From assembly GCA_028583415.1 (NCBI GenBank), contig CM053276.1, forward strand, positions 124,679,166 to 124,743,165: 64,000 bases of DNA, in the 5' to 3' direction. Below are positions 12,201 to 22,922 of the stretch, one piece after another. Under the pieces are notes generated by a model that saw only the letters and a program-made list of their open reading frames with translations, ran no database searches and was not told the DNA's origin. The stretch comes from Protea cynaroides. Taxonomy: Eukaryota; Streptophyta; Magnoliopsida; Proteales; Proteaceae. A program made the position numbers and the translations under genes. Position 1 is the stretch's first letter, and the number at the start of each line of letters is the position of its first letter.

Positions 12201-12935
12201 GGATTCAACATATAGAATCAGCAATGATAACAAAGAAGGGAATTAGACATGGAAGCCGAGCCCCTTTTCTGTCAAGACTAATTCGAGAAAGAGAAAGAAA
12301 ACAGGAAAACAAACCTCATCCATACCTCAACTGGATGCTCTATGCAGCCTAAAAGAACAAATCCCAGTAGCTAAGAGGAAAAAAAAAAAAACAAATAAAT
12401 TCCAAAACCTTTTTAAACCGAGACTTACTGCATGAGTGATGAAAAATAAGAAGAGAGAAAAGAAGCAAGAATCACCTATCCACTGACTAGAATGAACCTC
12501 AATCAAAATTTAAAAACAAATTGAAGGAGTTCGAAAACTGATTTTGAAAGTTATATAAATTAGTAGAATCACAGGGGAGGATTAATAAAAACAAATTGAA
12601 AGCTATATAAATTAGTAGAATCATGAATGAATGGGTACTTGTTTGTTTGATAAACTCTAATTGATTTACTTATCTAACGGACTTTTTATGCGAGTATCTA
12701 GGAGTCTCTTAGAAGAAGTAATACAGTCCTTCTGGTTTGGCGGATTGGTTGGTGTTCATATCAGAATTACTTATAAATTAATGGGATTGCAACTCCTAGC
12801 TAATATTGATCTCTGGAGCGAGAATACACCAAGCATGGGTAATGGGATCGGAGTTCCTAATTTTGATATCTGGAAAACGTTCTGGAGTATGTGGAGTATC
12901 TGCGACAACCCAAACTCGACTGAGAACTTGAAAGA
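9271..12935. other. No gene; repeat-derived DNA with possible LTR-retrotransposon remains
   Basis: 9370-9780 is built of imprecise GGCTGAACCAGCCCAA/CAATTGAATCAATC-like repeats. 10400-10960 has the texture of an LTR-element untranslated region, with a primer-site-like motif listed separately. A T-tract lies at 10991-11018. 11900-12480 is purine-rich with no open frames of note. No domain was recognised on either strand. Confidence 0.5.
10926..10948 (-). mobile_element. Possible primer-binding site of a Tat/Ogre-like Ty3 retrotransposon
   Basis: On the minus strand GGTGGGGACTCTACTAAGGA closely resembles the tRNA-Arg-type primer site (TGGCGACTCxxCTxGGGA) that follows the 5' LTR in Tat/Ogre elements. 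I could not delimit an LTR or any gag/pol reading frame beside it, so this is a weak call resting on one 20-base motif. Confidence 0.3.
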
Positions 12936-13171
12936 AGAAGTAGAGACTTGTGAGATTTGTATAAAACCCATCATGACATAAGAGATTAAATTCCAAAACA
13001 ACAAGAAGAGGTGTGTCCATCCTTTGTGCACAGATTGTATTGCTAAGTACATACAAGTCAAGGTGGAAGAGAGAGTAGCAAAACTGCCTTGCCTTTCCTT
13101 CAACTGTGAAGAGCTATTGGATGCTCTCTCACGCCGTCAAATCCTCCCGCCCTGATTGTTCGAGAAATGGT
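12936..13171 (+). pseudogene. RBR-type E3 ubiquitin ligase pseudogene, copy 2 (RING1 only)
   Basis: Highly similar to the copy at 2704-3400 over RING1: VETCEICIKPIMT, CVHPLCTDCIAKYIQVKVEE, RVAKLPCLSFNCEELLDAL, RQILPP. Two in-frame stops replace Gln (CAA to TAA in MTQE) and Arg (CGA to TGA in PPRLFE), both C-to-T type changes. Unlike copy 1 the frame through KYIQVKVEERVAK is uninterrupted, so the two copies decayed independently. Homology stops at FEKW and is followed at once by a tandem repeat. IBR and RING2 are absent. Confidence 0.8.
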
Positions 13172-13173
13172 AG

Positions 13174-13440
13174 TTTGCAAACTCCAAATCTATAACTCAG
13201 TGTAGCCTCCAAGGACTTTAAGAACTTCAATGAAATCAGTTTTCAAACTCCAGATCTACAACTCAGTGTAGCCTCCAAGAACTTCAAGAGGAGAGAGAGA
13301 CGAAATCCGTTTTCAAACTCCAAATCTACAACTCAGGGTAGCCTTAAGAACTTCAACGAAATCAGTTTTCAAACTCCAAATCTACAACTCGGTGTAGCCT
13401 CCAAGAACTTCAAGAGGGGGGAGAGAGAGAGAGAGAGGGC
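13174..13440 (+). repeat. Tandem repeat, four units of about 55-70 bp, then GA tract
   Basis: Units start at about 13174, 13240, 13310 and 13365 with TTTTCAAACTCCAAATCTAC and share CAACTCAGTGTAGCCTCCAA and GAACTTCAA. Unit length varies through internal indels. The array ends in a (GA)n tract at about 13420-13437. It abuts the truncated RBR copy and may mark the breakpoint. Confidence 0.85.
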
Positions 13441-13554
13441 ATAAAGTAAAAAGCTAAAACCCTAATATTTAGTAGCATAGATCAAATGGGAGGGAAAAAT
13501 GGAAAGGAGAAATTAGAAATGTAAATTATGTTGGTTTATGTCGGGTTGATTTGA

Positions 13555-13787
13555 ATCGGTCTACGACAAAGTTGGTTTTTAATCAGTCTATGCCTAGTTG
13601 GTTTTTAGTTGTTTGATTCAATTAGGCGACCATGGGGTTACATGCACTCTTACACCATGACCGATTTATTTATTAATCGATTCAGTCTCAGCTCAACACA
13701 TTTATTAAACGGTACTAGTCGATATGGTTTTTAATCGATCTACCCGACTCGAAAGACACGATACAGGCCAAAAATTGAGCCCCTACC
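13555..13787 (-). repeat. Dispersed repeat, GGGTGTC-end family, copy 2
   Basis: The reverse complement starts TAGGGGCTCAATTTTTGGCC and continues ATCGATTAAAAACCATATCG, matching copy 1 at 322-530 in order and spacing. Non-coding. Confidence 0.6.
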
Positions 13788-15018
13788 TATGCCACACTGT
13801 GTATTGGCATAATTTATGAATCTCACCATTAAAAATAATAATTATTAAAAAGAAGGCCACTCAGATTAACACACTTGTTGTATCTGTGTTTTTCCAATCA
13901 AAACGTGTGCCGTTTCCCATTTTAAGTGAACCTCGAAATCGATATATATTTTTCATTTGAAAGAATATTTACCGAAAAGTTCAATGAATCAACCATTCAA
14001 ACCGCGACAAATCCCAATCCCTCCTGCCCTTGTGAATCCCGTAGTGTCAGATCCAAATATTTCCTCTCTCAGCTCTACCCCTAGACCCCATCTCCCGAGG
14101 TAAGAAGAACAAGCCCACGGCTACCTTAACAAACCTTTCTACTTCTTCCCAACTTTTGCTCCCCACCAACGCACCCTTTCCAGGTTCTGTCTGAACCAAT
14201 CCCTGTGCTGTGTCAACCCCCCCACCCCACCCCCCTTGTCGCTTCTGAACTATCTTCCTTCTCCTCAACAGTCGCTCCTGATCCAGCATGTTGTTGCTTC
14301 ACGATTAGTCCATCTGGCTGATCATGCAGGTAAGGTCAGTGTATGATTGTGCACTACAAGAGCTAAAACAAGGACCAATATTCTTCTTTTTATTTTTTAT
14401 TTTTTATTATCCAATGCACCAAGAAAGGAAAAAAAAGATCTGAAATGGAGAGATAAGATGGAAGCAAAAGACAAGAACATTGATGAAAAAATATCAGTTT
14501 CAGGTTTCAACTGCATGCGGACAAACTCCTATAAGTTATAGACGAAACATTGCTAATTGGATTAAATCCATCGGCGTCGAAAGTTTGTTCTGCAGGTCAT
14601 GATGGGCAGCCTGCAACTTCTGTGCCCTCCTCCCTGGTTTCTAACCATTTGCATGTTAAGCCTTCTTCCTCCACCTCCTCTCTGTCAGCGCAGGACCCAT
14701 TCCAGGCATTGGTCGAGATGTCACCATCCCTGATTCCAGTGTTCTTTACCCAGCACCAACCTTGATCCGTCAGAGTGTGACCAGACCACCTGGCTCCCAA
14801 CCAATCCCTCATATTTCCCTAAGACATTCTGTTCCCAACTCGCGTCGATCCCGAGACTCTGTGCCCTTCCATTCCAAGCTTGCGTCGTTGTCTGCTGCCA
14901 ATGTGGCTGAGTTTGCCATTGTGGACTCTACTTTCTACTCTTCTGATAAGGCTGTGGGCCCACGTAGTCTAGCTGAGCAAGACATCTCTCCTGTTCCGCT
15001 GGCCAGCTTCTATACATA
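13788..15018. other. No recognised gene; decayed reading frames of unknown origin
   Basis: 14550-15019 has two overlapping frames rich in Ser and Pro (for example VTRPPGSQPIPHISLRHS), interrupted by frame changes. The composition recalls gag or LINE ORF1-like low-complexity regions but no zinc knuckle or other domain is seen. A C-rich run lies at about 14216-14237. Confidence 0.4.
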
Positions 15019-15345
15019 ACTGTAAGATTATAACTTAAACCAGTTGAACTGGTTTGAACCATCTTCCCGATCTTACAATTCATGGGATCATGTGAATCAT
15101 AAGATAGTTGACCAATTAATCTGATGGGTCCCATGAGAAGATCTGAAAGGTTGACCATACCGGTTGTTGATAAATAAAAAACAAATAACTACAAATACGT
15201 ATACAAATTACAAAACATCGCTAATTAATCACGTATACAAATTATGGAACATTGCTAGTCACATTAATTATATATGTGCCGGTAAATTCTAGACAAGAGC
15301 TGATCAACAAGCATAAAGGGAAAATGATATTTCATATTTGTTCAA
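15019..15345 (+). repeat. Single copy of the approx. 350-bp UGT-upstream repeat
   Basis: Shares with the array at 29745-32545 the ordered blocks CAGTTGAACTGGTTTGAACC, ACCAATTAATCTGATGGGTC, AACATTGCTAAT, and GCCGGTAAATTCTAGACAAG. It lies about 0.6 kb upstream of the broken UGT, just as the array lies upstream of the intact UGT, so it is part of the duplicated segment. Confidence 0.8.
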
Positions 15346-15975
15346 AGGGAAAATATCATGTATTACCCAGATAGTTTGAGAAACATCATCTACCACCAAT
15401 TGATTTCTAAAACAAAGGCCAAGACGACATTCTTCATAGCACCATTCTCAGAAGTTGCAAAGAACTGAAGAATTGAAGAACAGCGCCATCCTCTCCCTCC
15501 TCACCGTTCTCCGTCATCTCCGGTAATGTGCACACAACAATATCAGTCGTCGAGGATCGTCGTTTTTGCGAACAAGGTGTCTTCTCTTTTTTCAGCTGCA
15601 GAGAGCCTATGAGAAAGCAAAGGGAGGAACATTAATGGTGTTCTTGGTCCAATTGAAGAACTTAGGGCTTGGGTGAGAGTGAAAATGAAAAGGAAGGGTT
15701 AATGTTATTTTCAATAGAAAGTCAAACTAGTATTTTATATTTAATTTTAAAAAATTTCAATTTATAATATAAAAGGTAAAAATGTCTATTAACATTTTAA
15801 ATGATTTTCGATAATTAAATGGATATGGTTGATGATCTTCCAAACCTGTGAAATGATAAATGATGTTAAAAATACCTCTTTGGATATATATATATATATA
15901 TCTTTTCACAAGTTCAATGCTCGCAAGCATCTCTAAGGCTCTAAGGGTACAACTCACATCACCATATCACCATGC
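15346..15975. other. Upstream/leader region of the UGT pseudogene
   Basis: Contains a short (TA)n run at about 15882-15901 and, from about 15927, the leader GCAAGCATCTCTAAGGCTCT shared with the intact UGT leader near 33943. The rest has no recognised content. Confidence 0.6.
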
Positions 15976-16918
15976 ATGGCAGAAACCCACCAAGCTCCTC
16001 CCCTCATCACTTTTCTACCGAATCCAGGTATGGGTCACCTCATTCCACTTGTTCAGCTCGCTATGCAATTCGATCGTTCAATACCACCACTTCTCTGTCA
16101 CCTTCATTATTCCAACTGATGGTACTGTCTCTGAAGCACAAAAATCTCTGTTAGAGTCTCTCCCCAAATCCATAAACTCCATGATCCTCCCTCCAGTGAA
16201 TTTTGACAACCTTCCCGAAGATGCTAGGATTGAGACCCGTTTCCCACTCACTGTAACTCGTTCTCTTTCTTCTCTGCGGCAAGCATTCAAAGCCTTAACA
16301 ACAACTAATCGTGTTTCAGCCCTGGTTGCTGATCTATTCGGCACCGATGCCTTTGATGTCGGTAACAAATTCAATGTTTCGCCTTACATCTTCTACCCTA
16401 CCACAGCTGTGTGTTTGTCATTGTTCCTCCATTTGCCTAAGCTTGATGAGACTCTTGTGAGTATAAGGACATGGCTGAACCGCTTCAATTGCCCGGTTGT
16501 GTGCTCCTTAATGGTGGGGAGCTCTTGGACCCATGCCAAGATAGGAAGAATGATGCCTACAAATGTCTTCTACATAATTGCATCCGCTATAGATTAGCTG
16601 AGGGTATCTTGATAAACAGCTTTGTGGGTTTGGATCAGCTGCTATCAAGGGATTGAAAGAAGGTTTAGACCCAACAATACCACCGGTCTACCCGATTGGA
16701 CCGCTCATTCAGAGTGGTTCAATTGAGGAGGGAGCCAGCGAATCAGAGTTCTAGAAGTGGTTGGATGATCAGCCAAGTGCATGGGTCTGTTCTATTTGTT
16801 TCTTTCGGAACTGGTTGGGCTCTGTCACAAGAGCAGATGAATGAATTGACTTTAGGATTAGAGGTGAGTGAGCAGAAATTTTGCAGCCCAAAGCGTGGAT
16901 GACCCTTTTGGGTTCTTG
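15976..16918 (+). pseudogene. UDP-glycosyltransferase (UGT72-like) pseudogene
   Basis: Near-copy of the intact gene at 33983-35407, starting at the same MAETHQAPPLIT (ATG 15976). Compared base by base with the intact copy it has a 4-base insertion after the GMGHLIPLVQLA region, a 4-base loss at the LDEMYSC site, a 1-base loss in GLESAA, a TAG stop in place of Leu in SECLKWL, a 4-base insertion in DQPNGSVLF, and an internal deletion of about 50 bp after SEQKF. Homology ends near 16918, before the PSPG box that binds the UDP-sugar, so the C-terminal third is absent. It cannot be an active transferase. Confidence 0.92.
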
Positions 16919-17794
16919 ATAACCTAAATAATTGTATGGGAAAATTACGTACGTGGATTTCTTCTGTAAAATTCAGTAAATACAACGCATTATTTTGAGT
17001 TTTCAAAAATTATACTCAACTACCGTAAACAAATGTTCTTAAGAAAAAAAAAAAAAATTTTAATTTTGCCAAACTACGTTTCTACATTATAAAACTTAAT
17101 ATTCGTATTTCCCATCCTCCTTGCCATTCACAATGTTGTCTTTCCCGGGACCTAAAGAGCTGACACGAGGAAGAGAGAAGAACAGAAACTGGGAAAGACA
17201 TGTGGAGAGCACATAACCATAATAGCCATGGGAGATTCTCATGCTAGCTAGCTCATCAGTGGAAACACAATGTGATGAAACATGAACATTGCTTGAGAAG
17301 TTTCCTGATCATGATCCTCAATCATTTGATTCGTCCTTTTGGACTAGAAGCAGCAGCATATGTTGAGGCTGCGAGTTTCACAACTTCCCATTCATTTCCA
17401 CGGGAAGAAGTTTCCTCCCCTTCCTCATTATCTGCCATTTTCCAAAATTCAATTCCCTCCATGATCAACAATAATGACCAAAGTTGGTCGACATACAACA
17501 AGAATCATCACAATACTTGTTGAGTCATTATATCCTTTCACAACTTTTAACTGAAAACAAAAAAAAAAAAGAAAAAAAAAAGAAAAAAAAGAGACCACAG
17601 AATAATAAACACGTCATCACAAATTAAACACCAGTCTCTCTTGTTGTTCATCCTTTTCATCGTTCCTCTGTTTTATTAGGTTTGATCAATTGCCTCCTAT
17701 ATTCTCACGTGTATAATGGAATTTTTTTTTGTAACCATACATATTCTAGATTATCGGGAGGAAACAAGAATATTTCAAAATCAGGACTACACTC
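16919..17794. other. No recognised gene
   Basis: Not related to the sequence downstream of the intact UGT. An open frame at 17272-17523 encodes a Ser/Asn-rich stretch (EAASFTTSHSFPREEVSSPS) that looks like a decayed transcription-factor tail, but I cannot assign a family. An A/G-rich tract lies at 17551-17592. Confidence 0.4.
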
Positions 17795-18606
17795 TTTAGA
17801 CGACAAGTGTCCTATGGAGTCAAGGGATGCTAACTTCGGTTAGCTAATATTTTAATTCTTATTTTTCTCCAATTATTTTCTATTAATAAGGTAAGTTAAA
17901 TGAAATACTTGATAAACTCTCATGAGATTTTTATTTGTTTTTTTTTTTTAATTTTTATTTTTTTTCATCCATTACTTCCTATTTTAATAGTGAGCGGACT
18001 AAATTAGTAATTTTTTATTTGAAAAATAAAATATTCTTTAATAAAAAAACATATTTGAATGTCGAGGAAACTTCTTGATTATCTAATGTTGTGGAACCAT
18101 TGTATGTTCTATTTCTTTGTCATGATTTCCCCAATCGGTTGGCAATTTCCTCCTAGGTTTTAGTATAAGAAAATGAAATCAAAATGAAAGAGGAAGTTGA
18201 GGAAGAGGACTTGCAGTTGATAGACAAGGAAGATGTTTCGGTTCCTTCTTAGATTTCATGATTTTGAAATCTCCTAATCTCCTTTTGATTCAATGTTTAT
18301 ACATATAGCTAATCCGGCCAATAAGTGGGAATTATGATTTTTTTTATCATAATTTATTTCTTCTAGTTTGAATCGATAAAAAAAAAATTAAACAACTCAA
18401 AAAATGGTGAGAAATTATCTATCAATTAAAATATGATTTTTAATTAAGAAGGTTTTTTTTTTCAAGAAAAAATAACCAATCTACCATTTCAATTAACTTA
18501 CCTTATTCATAGGAAGTAATGGGAGAAAAAAATGGAATTAAAACAGACTTAGATAAGTTAACGGAAATTAACACCCGTTTAACTCATGGAACACATGTCA
18601 TCTAAA
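17795..18606. mobile_element. Inverted-repeat-flanked element, about 0.8 kb (non-autonomous DNA transposon or foldback)
   Basis: The first and last 110-115 bp are imperfect inverted repeats: TTTAGACGACAAGTGTCCTA at the left end and TTTAGATGACATGTGTTCCA at the right end (reverse complement). Both arms continue through TTCGGTTAGC/TTCCGTTAAC and TTACTTCCTATTAATAAGGTAAGTTAA-like blocks. The inside is AT-rich and non-coding. The long terminal repeats suggest a Mutator-like or foldback element. The flanks (ACTACACTC and CAATGTATT) show no target duplication, so the classification is open. Confidence 0.6.
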
Positions 18607-19526
18607 CAATGTATTAGAAGAGTTGTTACTCTTCTAGTACATGCAGTTGATCCGAATTGAAATATTTTTGTCGCAAGAAACATTTGCAGGCCTCCGCGTA
18701 GTTCTCACGAACTTGGAAGGAGGGCAAATAGGTAATTAGTTCACTCACTTTAAGGATAGTTCTCTCATTTACAAGCTTAAGGCAATAGCAATCAATTGCA
18801 CCTATTAAGGCAACTAAAAAAATTACAAAAATGAGTTCAAATGAGAAAAATATTTGTTGATAAATAAATCCCAATTTGTTGACCATTACTTATCAAGTTG
18901 TTATCCCTATACAGTTTTTATCCGTTGATCGATGATCTTTTGATCACTAAGGCCAACTTTCGTCCATGCTATAGGTGGGTCTTGTAGTAAGCTCCCTTCT
19001 ACTTTGCACTCGAGGCCCAATCTCCATCCGACATGAGGAAACATTTTCAGGTCTCCATTACCCTTTGGGAGGCCTATGTCCCATATAAATTGTCTACTTG
19101 AAACTGTCTCTTGCCCCGTATGTCTCGACACAATGATAGAATTCTAGTTCTTTGAATGGGTCAATAATTGACGTTTCAAGCCTAACTGAATGGGTCCAAC
19201 TGTCACCAGTTTCGACCATTAAAAAAGTTCCATGTCATTTCTCGCAAGTCGAGTAGTGCATTGTATTTAGTGTATTTTACAGGGGAGTCGAGTAGTGCAT
19301 TATATTTAGTGTATTTTACAGGGGAAGTCTGTTTAACTTTCCCTAATTATAATTAAAGATGAACATGATCAGAAAAATATTTCAGGTCAGAGTCCTTTAA
19401 TAAATTAATGACATGTACTGTCCCCCACCACTAAAAAGATTTACTCATGTTAACATCGACTAAGTTCCCTAAAATACCCATGTTTTATTCCAAAAAAAAA
19501 AAAAAATTAAAAATTGCGTGAACTCA
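18607..19526. other. No recognised gene; short frames on the minus strand
   Basis: A minus-strand frame at 18626-18886 contains one hydrophobic segment (FFSFELIFVIFLVALIGAI). Another at 18907-19131 is uncharacterised. Both lie downstream of the ABCC fragment on the same strand but show no ABC transporter motifs. A 36-bp segment is directly repeated at about 19248-19323 (GAGTCGAGTAGTGCATT). Confidence 0.4.
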
Positions 19527-19690
19527 TCAAATAAGAGTTCGCTCACTTAGAGAGATAGATAGCTCTGACATTCTCTTTGCCCTATGTTGAAGCGTAAGCA
19601 ATAGCAATTCCTCGGTCTTCAGTGGAGATTCATAGCCTTTACTTAGCAAGGGATTCATCCAGAACCATATTGCTCTAGATAGCCAATAGA
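19527..19690 (-). pseudogene. ABC transporter C-subfamily (MRP-type) fragment
   Basis: Minus-strand translation reads WLSRAIWFWMNPLLSKGYES then PLKTEELLLL and RAKRMSEL. This resembles the linker between TMD0 and TMD1 of plant ABCC proteins (xFSWxNPLLxxGYKxPLxxxDxPxL...RAExxxxxF), which carry glutathione conjugates and other organic anions into the vacuole. Only about 55 codons remain. No Walker A, signature or Walker B motif occurs nearby, so this is a relic of one exon. Confidence 0.6.
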
Positions 19691-20756
19691 TTGAATCGTA
19701 GAGGATTGCATGGTTGCCGCGGCGACCGATGACAAATGGTTGCAGTGGCAAAAATAATCATGTTTTTACTCTGTTAAAAGTGTTGTCAAACCGAGAAATA
19801 TCAAGATTAAGGTGCTACAGGAATATGTCAATTGGATACAAGAGCCCGAAGCATATTTTCCTATCATCAGTAGTTCCGTACTCACCCAGCACAAGCACAA
19901 ATATTGTCGAGGAAGAAAATCGTTCCAGCTCCAACTAGATCTCTTAGTATTGCTCGTTGCAGACATTGGTCAAGATACCATCGCCAGTACTGTTGCTATT
20001 CACGTATTCACTGTGCTGATTACCCTTGTAATTGCATTACCACTGTCACCATCATCAGTAGCTTCCATTGTTATCACAATGACTATCGGAGTTGAGCAAA
20101 TCGGTGTTGGGAATAGTCCCATATTATTTAAAACTGGAATCTTAGGTGCCTTGTATATGTGAGAGTTTCTTTCACTTTTAGTTCATACTTTTGAGATGGA
20201 AATTAATATTGAGAATTCCTTCACTTTTAGTTCATACTTTTGAAATGGAAACTAATATGGTACTAAAGCTTTAGATTCCCTTATAATGGTCACCCAAAAA
20301 GAAGGTTTACGGTCACCAAAAGTGGGACCACATTTGCTATGTGCACTGCCATCCAAAAGAGGGACAACACGTGAGGGGGAGCATTGAAAATTGTTGCAGC
20401 TAGAATTCGTTCGCATGGGCTTTCTACTGGGTCCGACCTGTAGACAAAATGAACATGGCAAAAGTGGAGTCAGGCTTGACATGCATAACATCTCCGATGC
20501 TAAATTCAGAACTCTGTGCCACAAATAATCGGGGTTAAGCCTGACCTTTTTTATATAAAGCGGGGGTAGGAAAGTTATGGTAAGTACCGATCCGAGGCTG
20601 AGCTGGCTGAAAGTATAGGCTGAGTGTAGGTGTCAGAGCAAGTGGGGGACCAGCTCTTTATCTATTGAATATTCTCGTGATTTGTCTTCTGGTAGTTGGG
20701 GTATTTATAGCCTTAGTTATTGCTGACGTCATGTGGGGCATTTGGAGTGTAATTCC
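19691..20756. other. No recognised gene
   Basis: Contains a short direct repeat: TTCACTTTTAGTTCATACTT occurs at about 20169 and 20219. A plus-strand frame at 19812-20162 is hydrophobic at its end but matches nothing known to me. Confidence 0.45.
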
Positions 20757-22922
20757 TGTTGGATTTTGTGTTGTCATTGTTGGAAACTTAGCAAATGTGG
20801 CAGTGTTGATAAGCATTCAGTGGCAGAAATTAGGAGAGAAAGTGTCAATGTAGTAACAGAGAGTAGCAGTGGTGTTTGTGCAGTGGCTGAAATGAAGCAA
20901 CCTCATAGATGTGGTCTATAGTGTTCTACAACCTCTATAGGTGTGTGAGAAGGCTTACAGTGAGTTGAATGGTTGAATGAGATTCTACATTGGGTTTCTA
21001 CACTGAGTTGACTGGTCAGGAACTGTTTCAAGCAGTTTCGACAGTTAATAGTATTGTACAAGTGTTCCGTGATGTTCTAAGCTGAACCAAGATGGTAAAC
21101 TATGTGTGGAAGTACGTGAGAGCATCCACGCAAAGTTTCAAGTCTGAATTCCTAGGTTTTATAGATTTTTAAATTTGGGCTTATTTTTGGTCCGTCCCAT
21201 AGTAGGTTCATGGAAATCCGACAGTGGAAAGACGTAGAGCATTGAGTTACCTTCCCAACGCAATTTGAATCGCTCAATTCCGAGGTCGGATGAGAGAGAT
21301 ATTGCAATTTCCATCGGATCGATTGAAATATGTCAGAAATCAAGAGTTCTCGGTGAGTTTATAAGGACAAGGAAAACAGTAGCATTTTTAAAGAGTTCAT
21401 GGGCTTATTTGTGATTATCAGAAGTTAAGGGTTACGGTTCAAATTCTAAAAAATGCGATAAGAAACCAATTGGATGGCTTAAAGTGAGTCACGTAGCCTA
21501 GATCCAGATCGGATGGCCATATAAAGTGCGGGCTATGGTGTGACTCACCTGACGCATCTTGATGCTCCCATGATGCTTCTCATTGGAAGGAGGTAAGTTA
21601 AAATGTTGAGCTGCGTCATGTTCAAACGGCGCCTCGATTTGGTGTGGCGCATGAATGGTGCGGAGGCTGGAGGATCTTGATCGAAGGGCCATCGTCAGAC
21701 CCGATCATTGTTGACGTGATCTGCAAGATCGTAAGGCTCATATTCAATCCCGTCTTTTTACCTTTGATCCAATGGATGATTGAGCAGATTCCATGATCGA
21801 CTAATCAGAAGTCGACAACGCAGTGGCGATGGCGGCGCTAAAGTGTAGTGCGGGTGCATGATAAACCTTGAAAAGATTCTATTTCTTAATATCTAGTTGG
21901 TAGAACTTCAAATCGCCATAACTTTGTCATCCGAGCTCCAAATCGGACGGTTCAGCTTGCACTTTCCATATTTTTGGATGCTCTATTCATTGGGTGGTGT
22001 TGGGAGTCGTAAAAATATTGAAAAAAATTAAAAAGAGCATTTTGAAGGCAGATAGAAGGTTTTCTAGGGTTTCATGCTCTATGGGAGTGATCAATCACCA
22101 ACTACCTCTTCTCTGTGCATTAATGGAGTGCTAAATCCCTATGAGAGGTCAGTAGAGTTTTTATTTTTATATTCATGGTGATTATGAATTGTGTGGAAGA
22201 GGTTGGAAGTCTGTGAGCAAGGTATGCTCTGTGAATCGATCTCTATCATCATTGAAGGCTGTCGAAGAGTTCCTGAGAGTAGTGCGAAGCGTCATAGAGA
22301 TTGTTGGCCATTCGAAAGTAGTTGTGAGATTTTTTCAATTCCCTATATATTTATCACTTTCAATATATTGTATGCTAGCGTAGGTGAAATTTATTGAATA
22401 CCTAACTAGTGGGGAAAAATTGTAAGGTATTGTTATAAGCCTACAAATTATTATTTGCTTTCCGTGGGTGCGAGCTAAGCTTGGTGTGTTCAGTGGGTGG
22501 TGGACACTGGCTGTTGTAGCCTGAATCTTGGTGTTGTTATGCCCTTTCAGTTTTATGCTAGGAAAACATAGGGTTAGTATCCTTGTCTGTAAGAGATTAA
22601 AGGCTGAGTATTGAGTAAGTACAGAGTCCGTTGGACATTACTCCGTGAACTAGCTATCATACACTGTGGTGGTGAACCACGTTATATCTTTGTGTTCCTT
22701 GTTTTGCTTTTTATTATATTTTTGAGTGTGTGGAATGACTTGCAGTGTGGGTATGCAAATCTGGTAGACCTGGCCACTGAGTGGTAGCGAGGTAGATTTG
22801 CATGCGCTTGTGTGTGTGTGAAAAAATATATCTCCATCAGCTCTGGACAACAGTGATATTATCAGGGAAGAATTTTCAGACATTGATTCACCCCCCCTCT
22901 CAGTGTCATATCAAGTTCATCA
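20757..22922 (+). mobile_element. Solo LTR of a plant LTR retrotransposon, copy A (about 2.2 kb)
   Basis: Starts TGTTGGATTTTGTGTTGTCA and ends near GTCATATCAAGTTCATCA, with a 5-bp flank ATTCC on the left and ATTCT on the right as a likely target duplication. A second copy in inverse orientation at 48702-51259 shares the start (TGTTGG..TGTGTTGTCATTGTTGG), GGCGCTA-AGTG-GCGGGTG, CCAAATCGGACGGTTCA-like, CATTACTCCGTG and GTGGAATGACTT blocks in the same order. The CACCCCCCCTCTCAGTGTC motif near the end is typical of 5' LTR/leader regions in plant LTR elements. No primer site, gag or pol is beside it, so recombination between two LTRs has probably left this one. Confidence 0.75.

Noticed and set aside
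14047..14289. Minus-strand Gly/Arg-rich frame of 80 codons
   Set aside because: Antisense of a C-rich stretch with no domain and no support from context.
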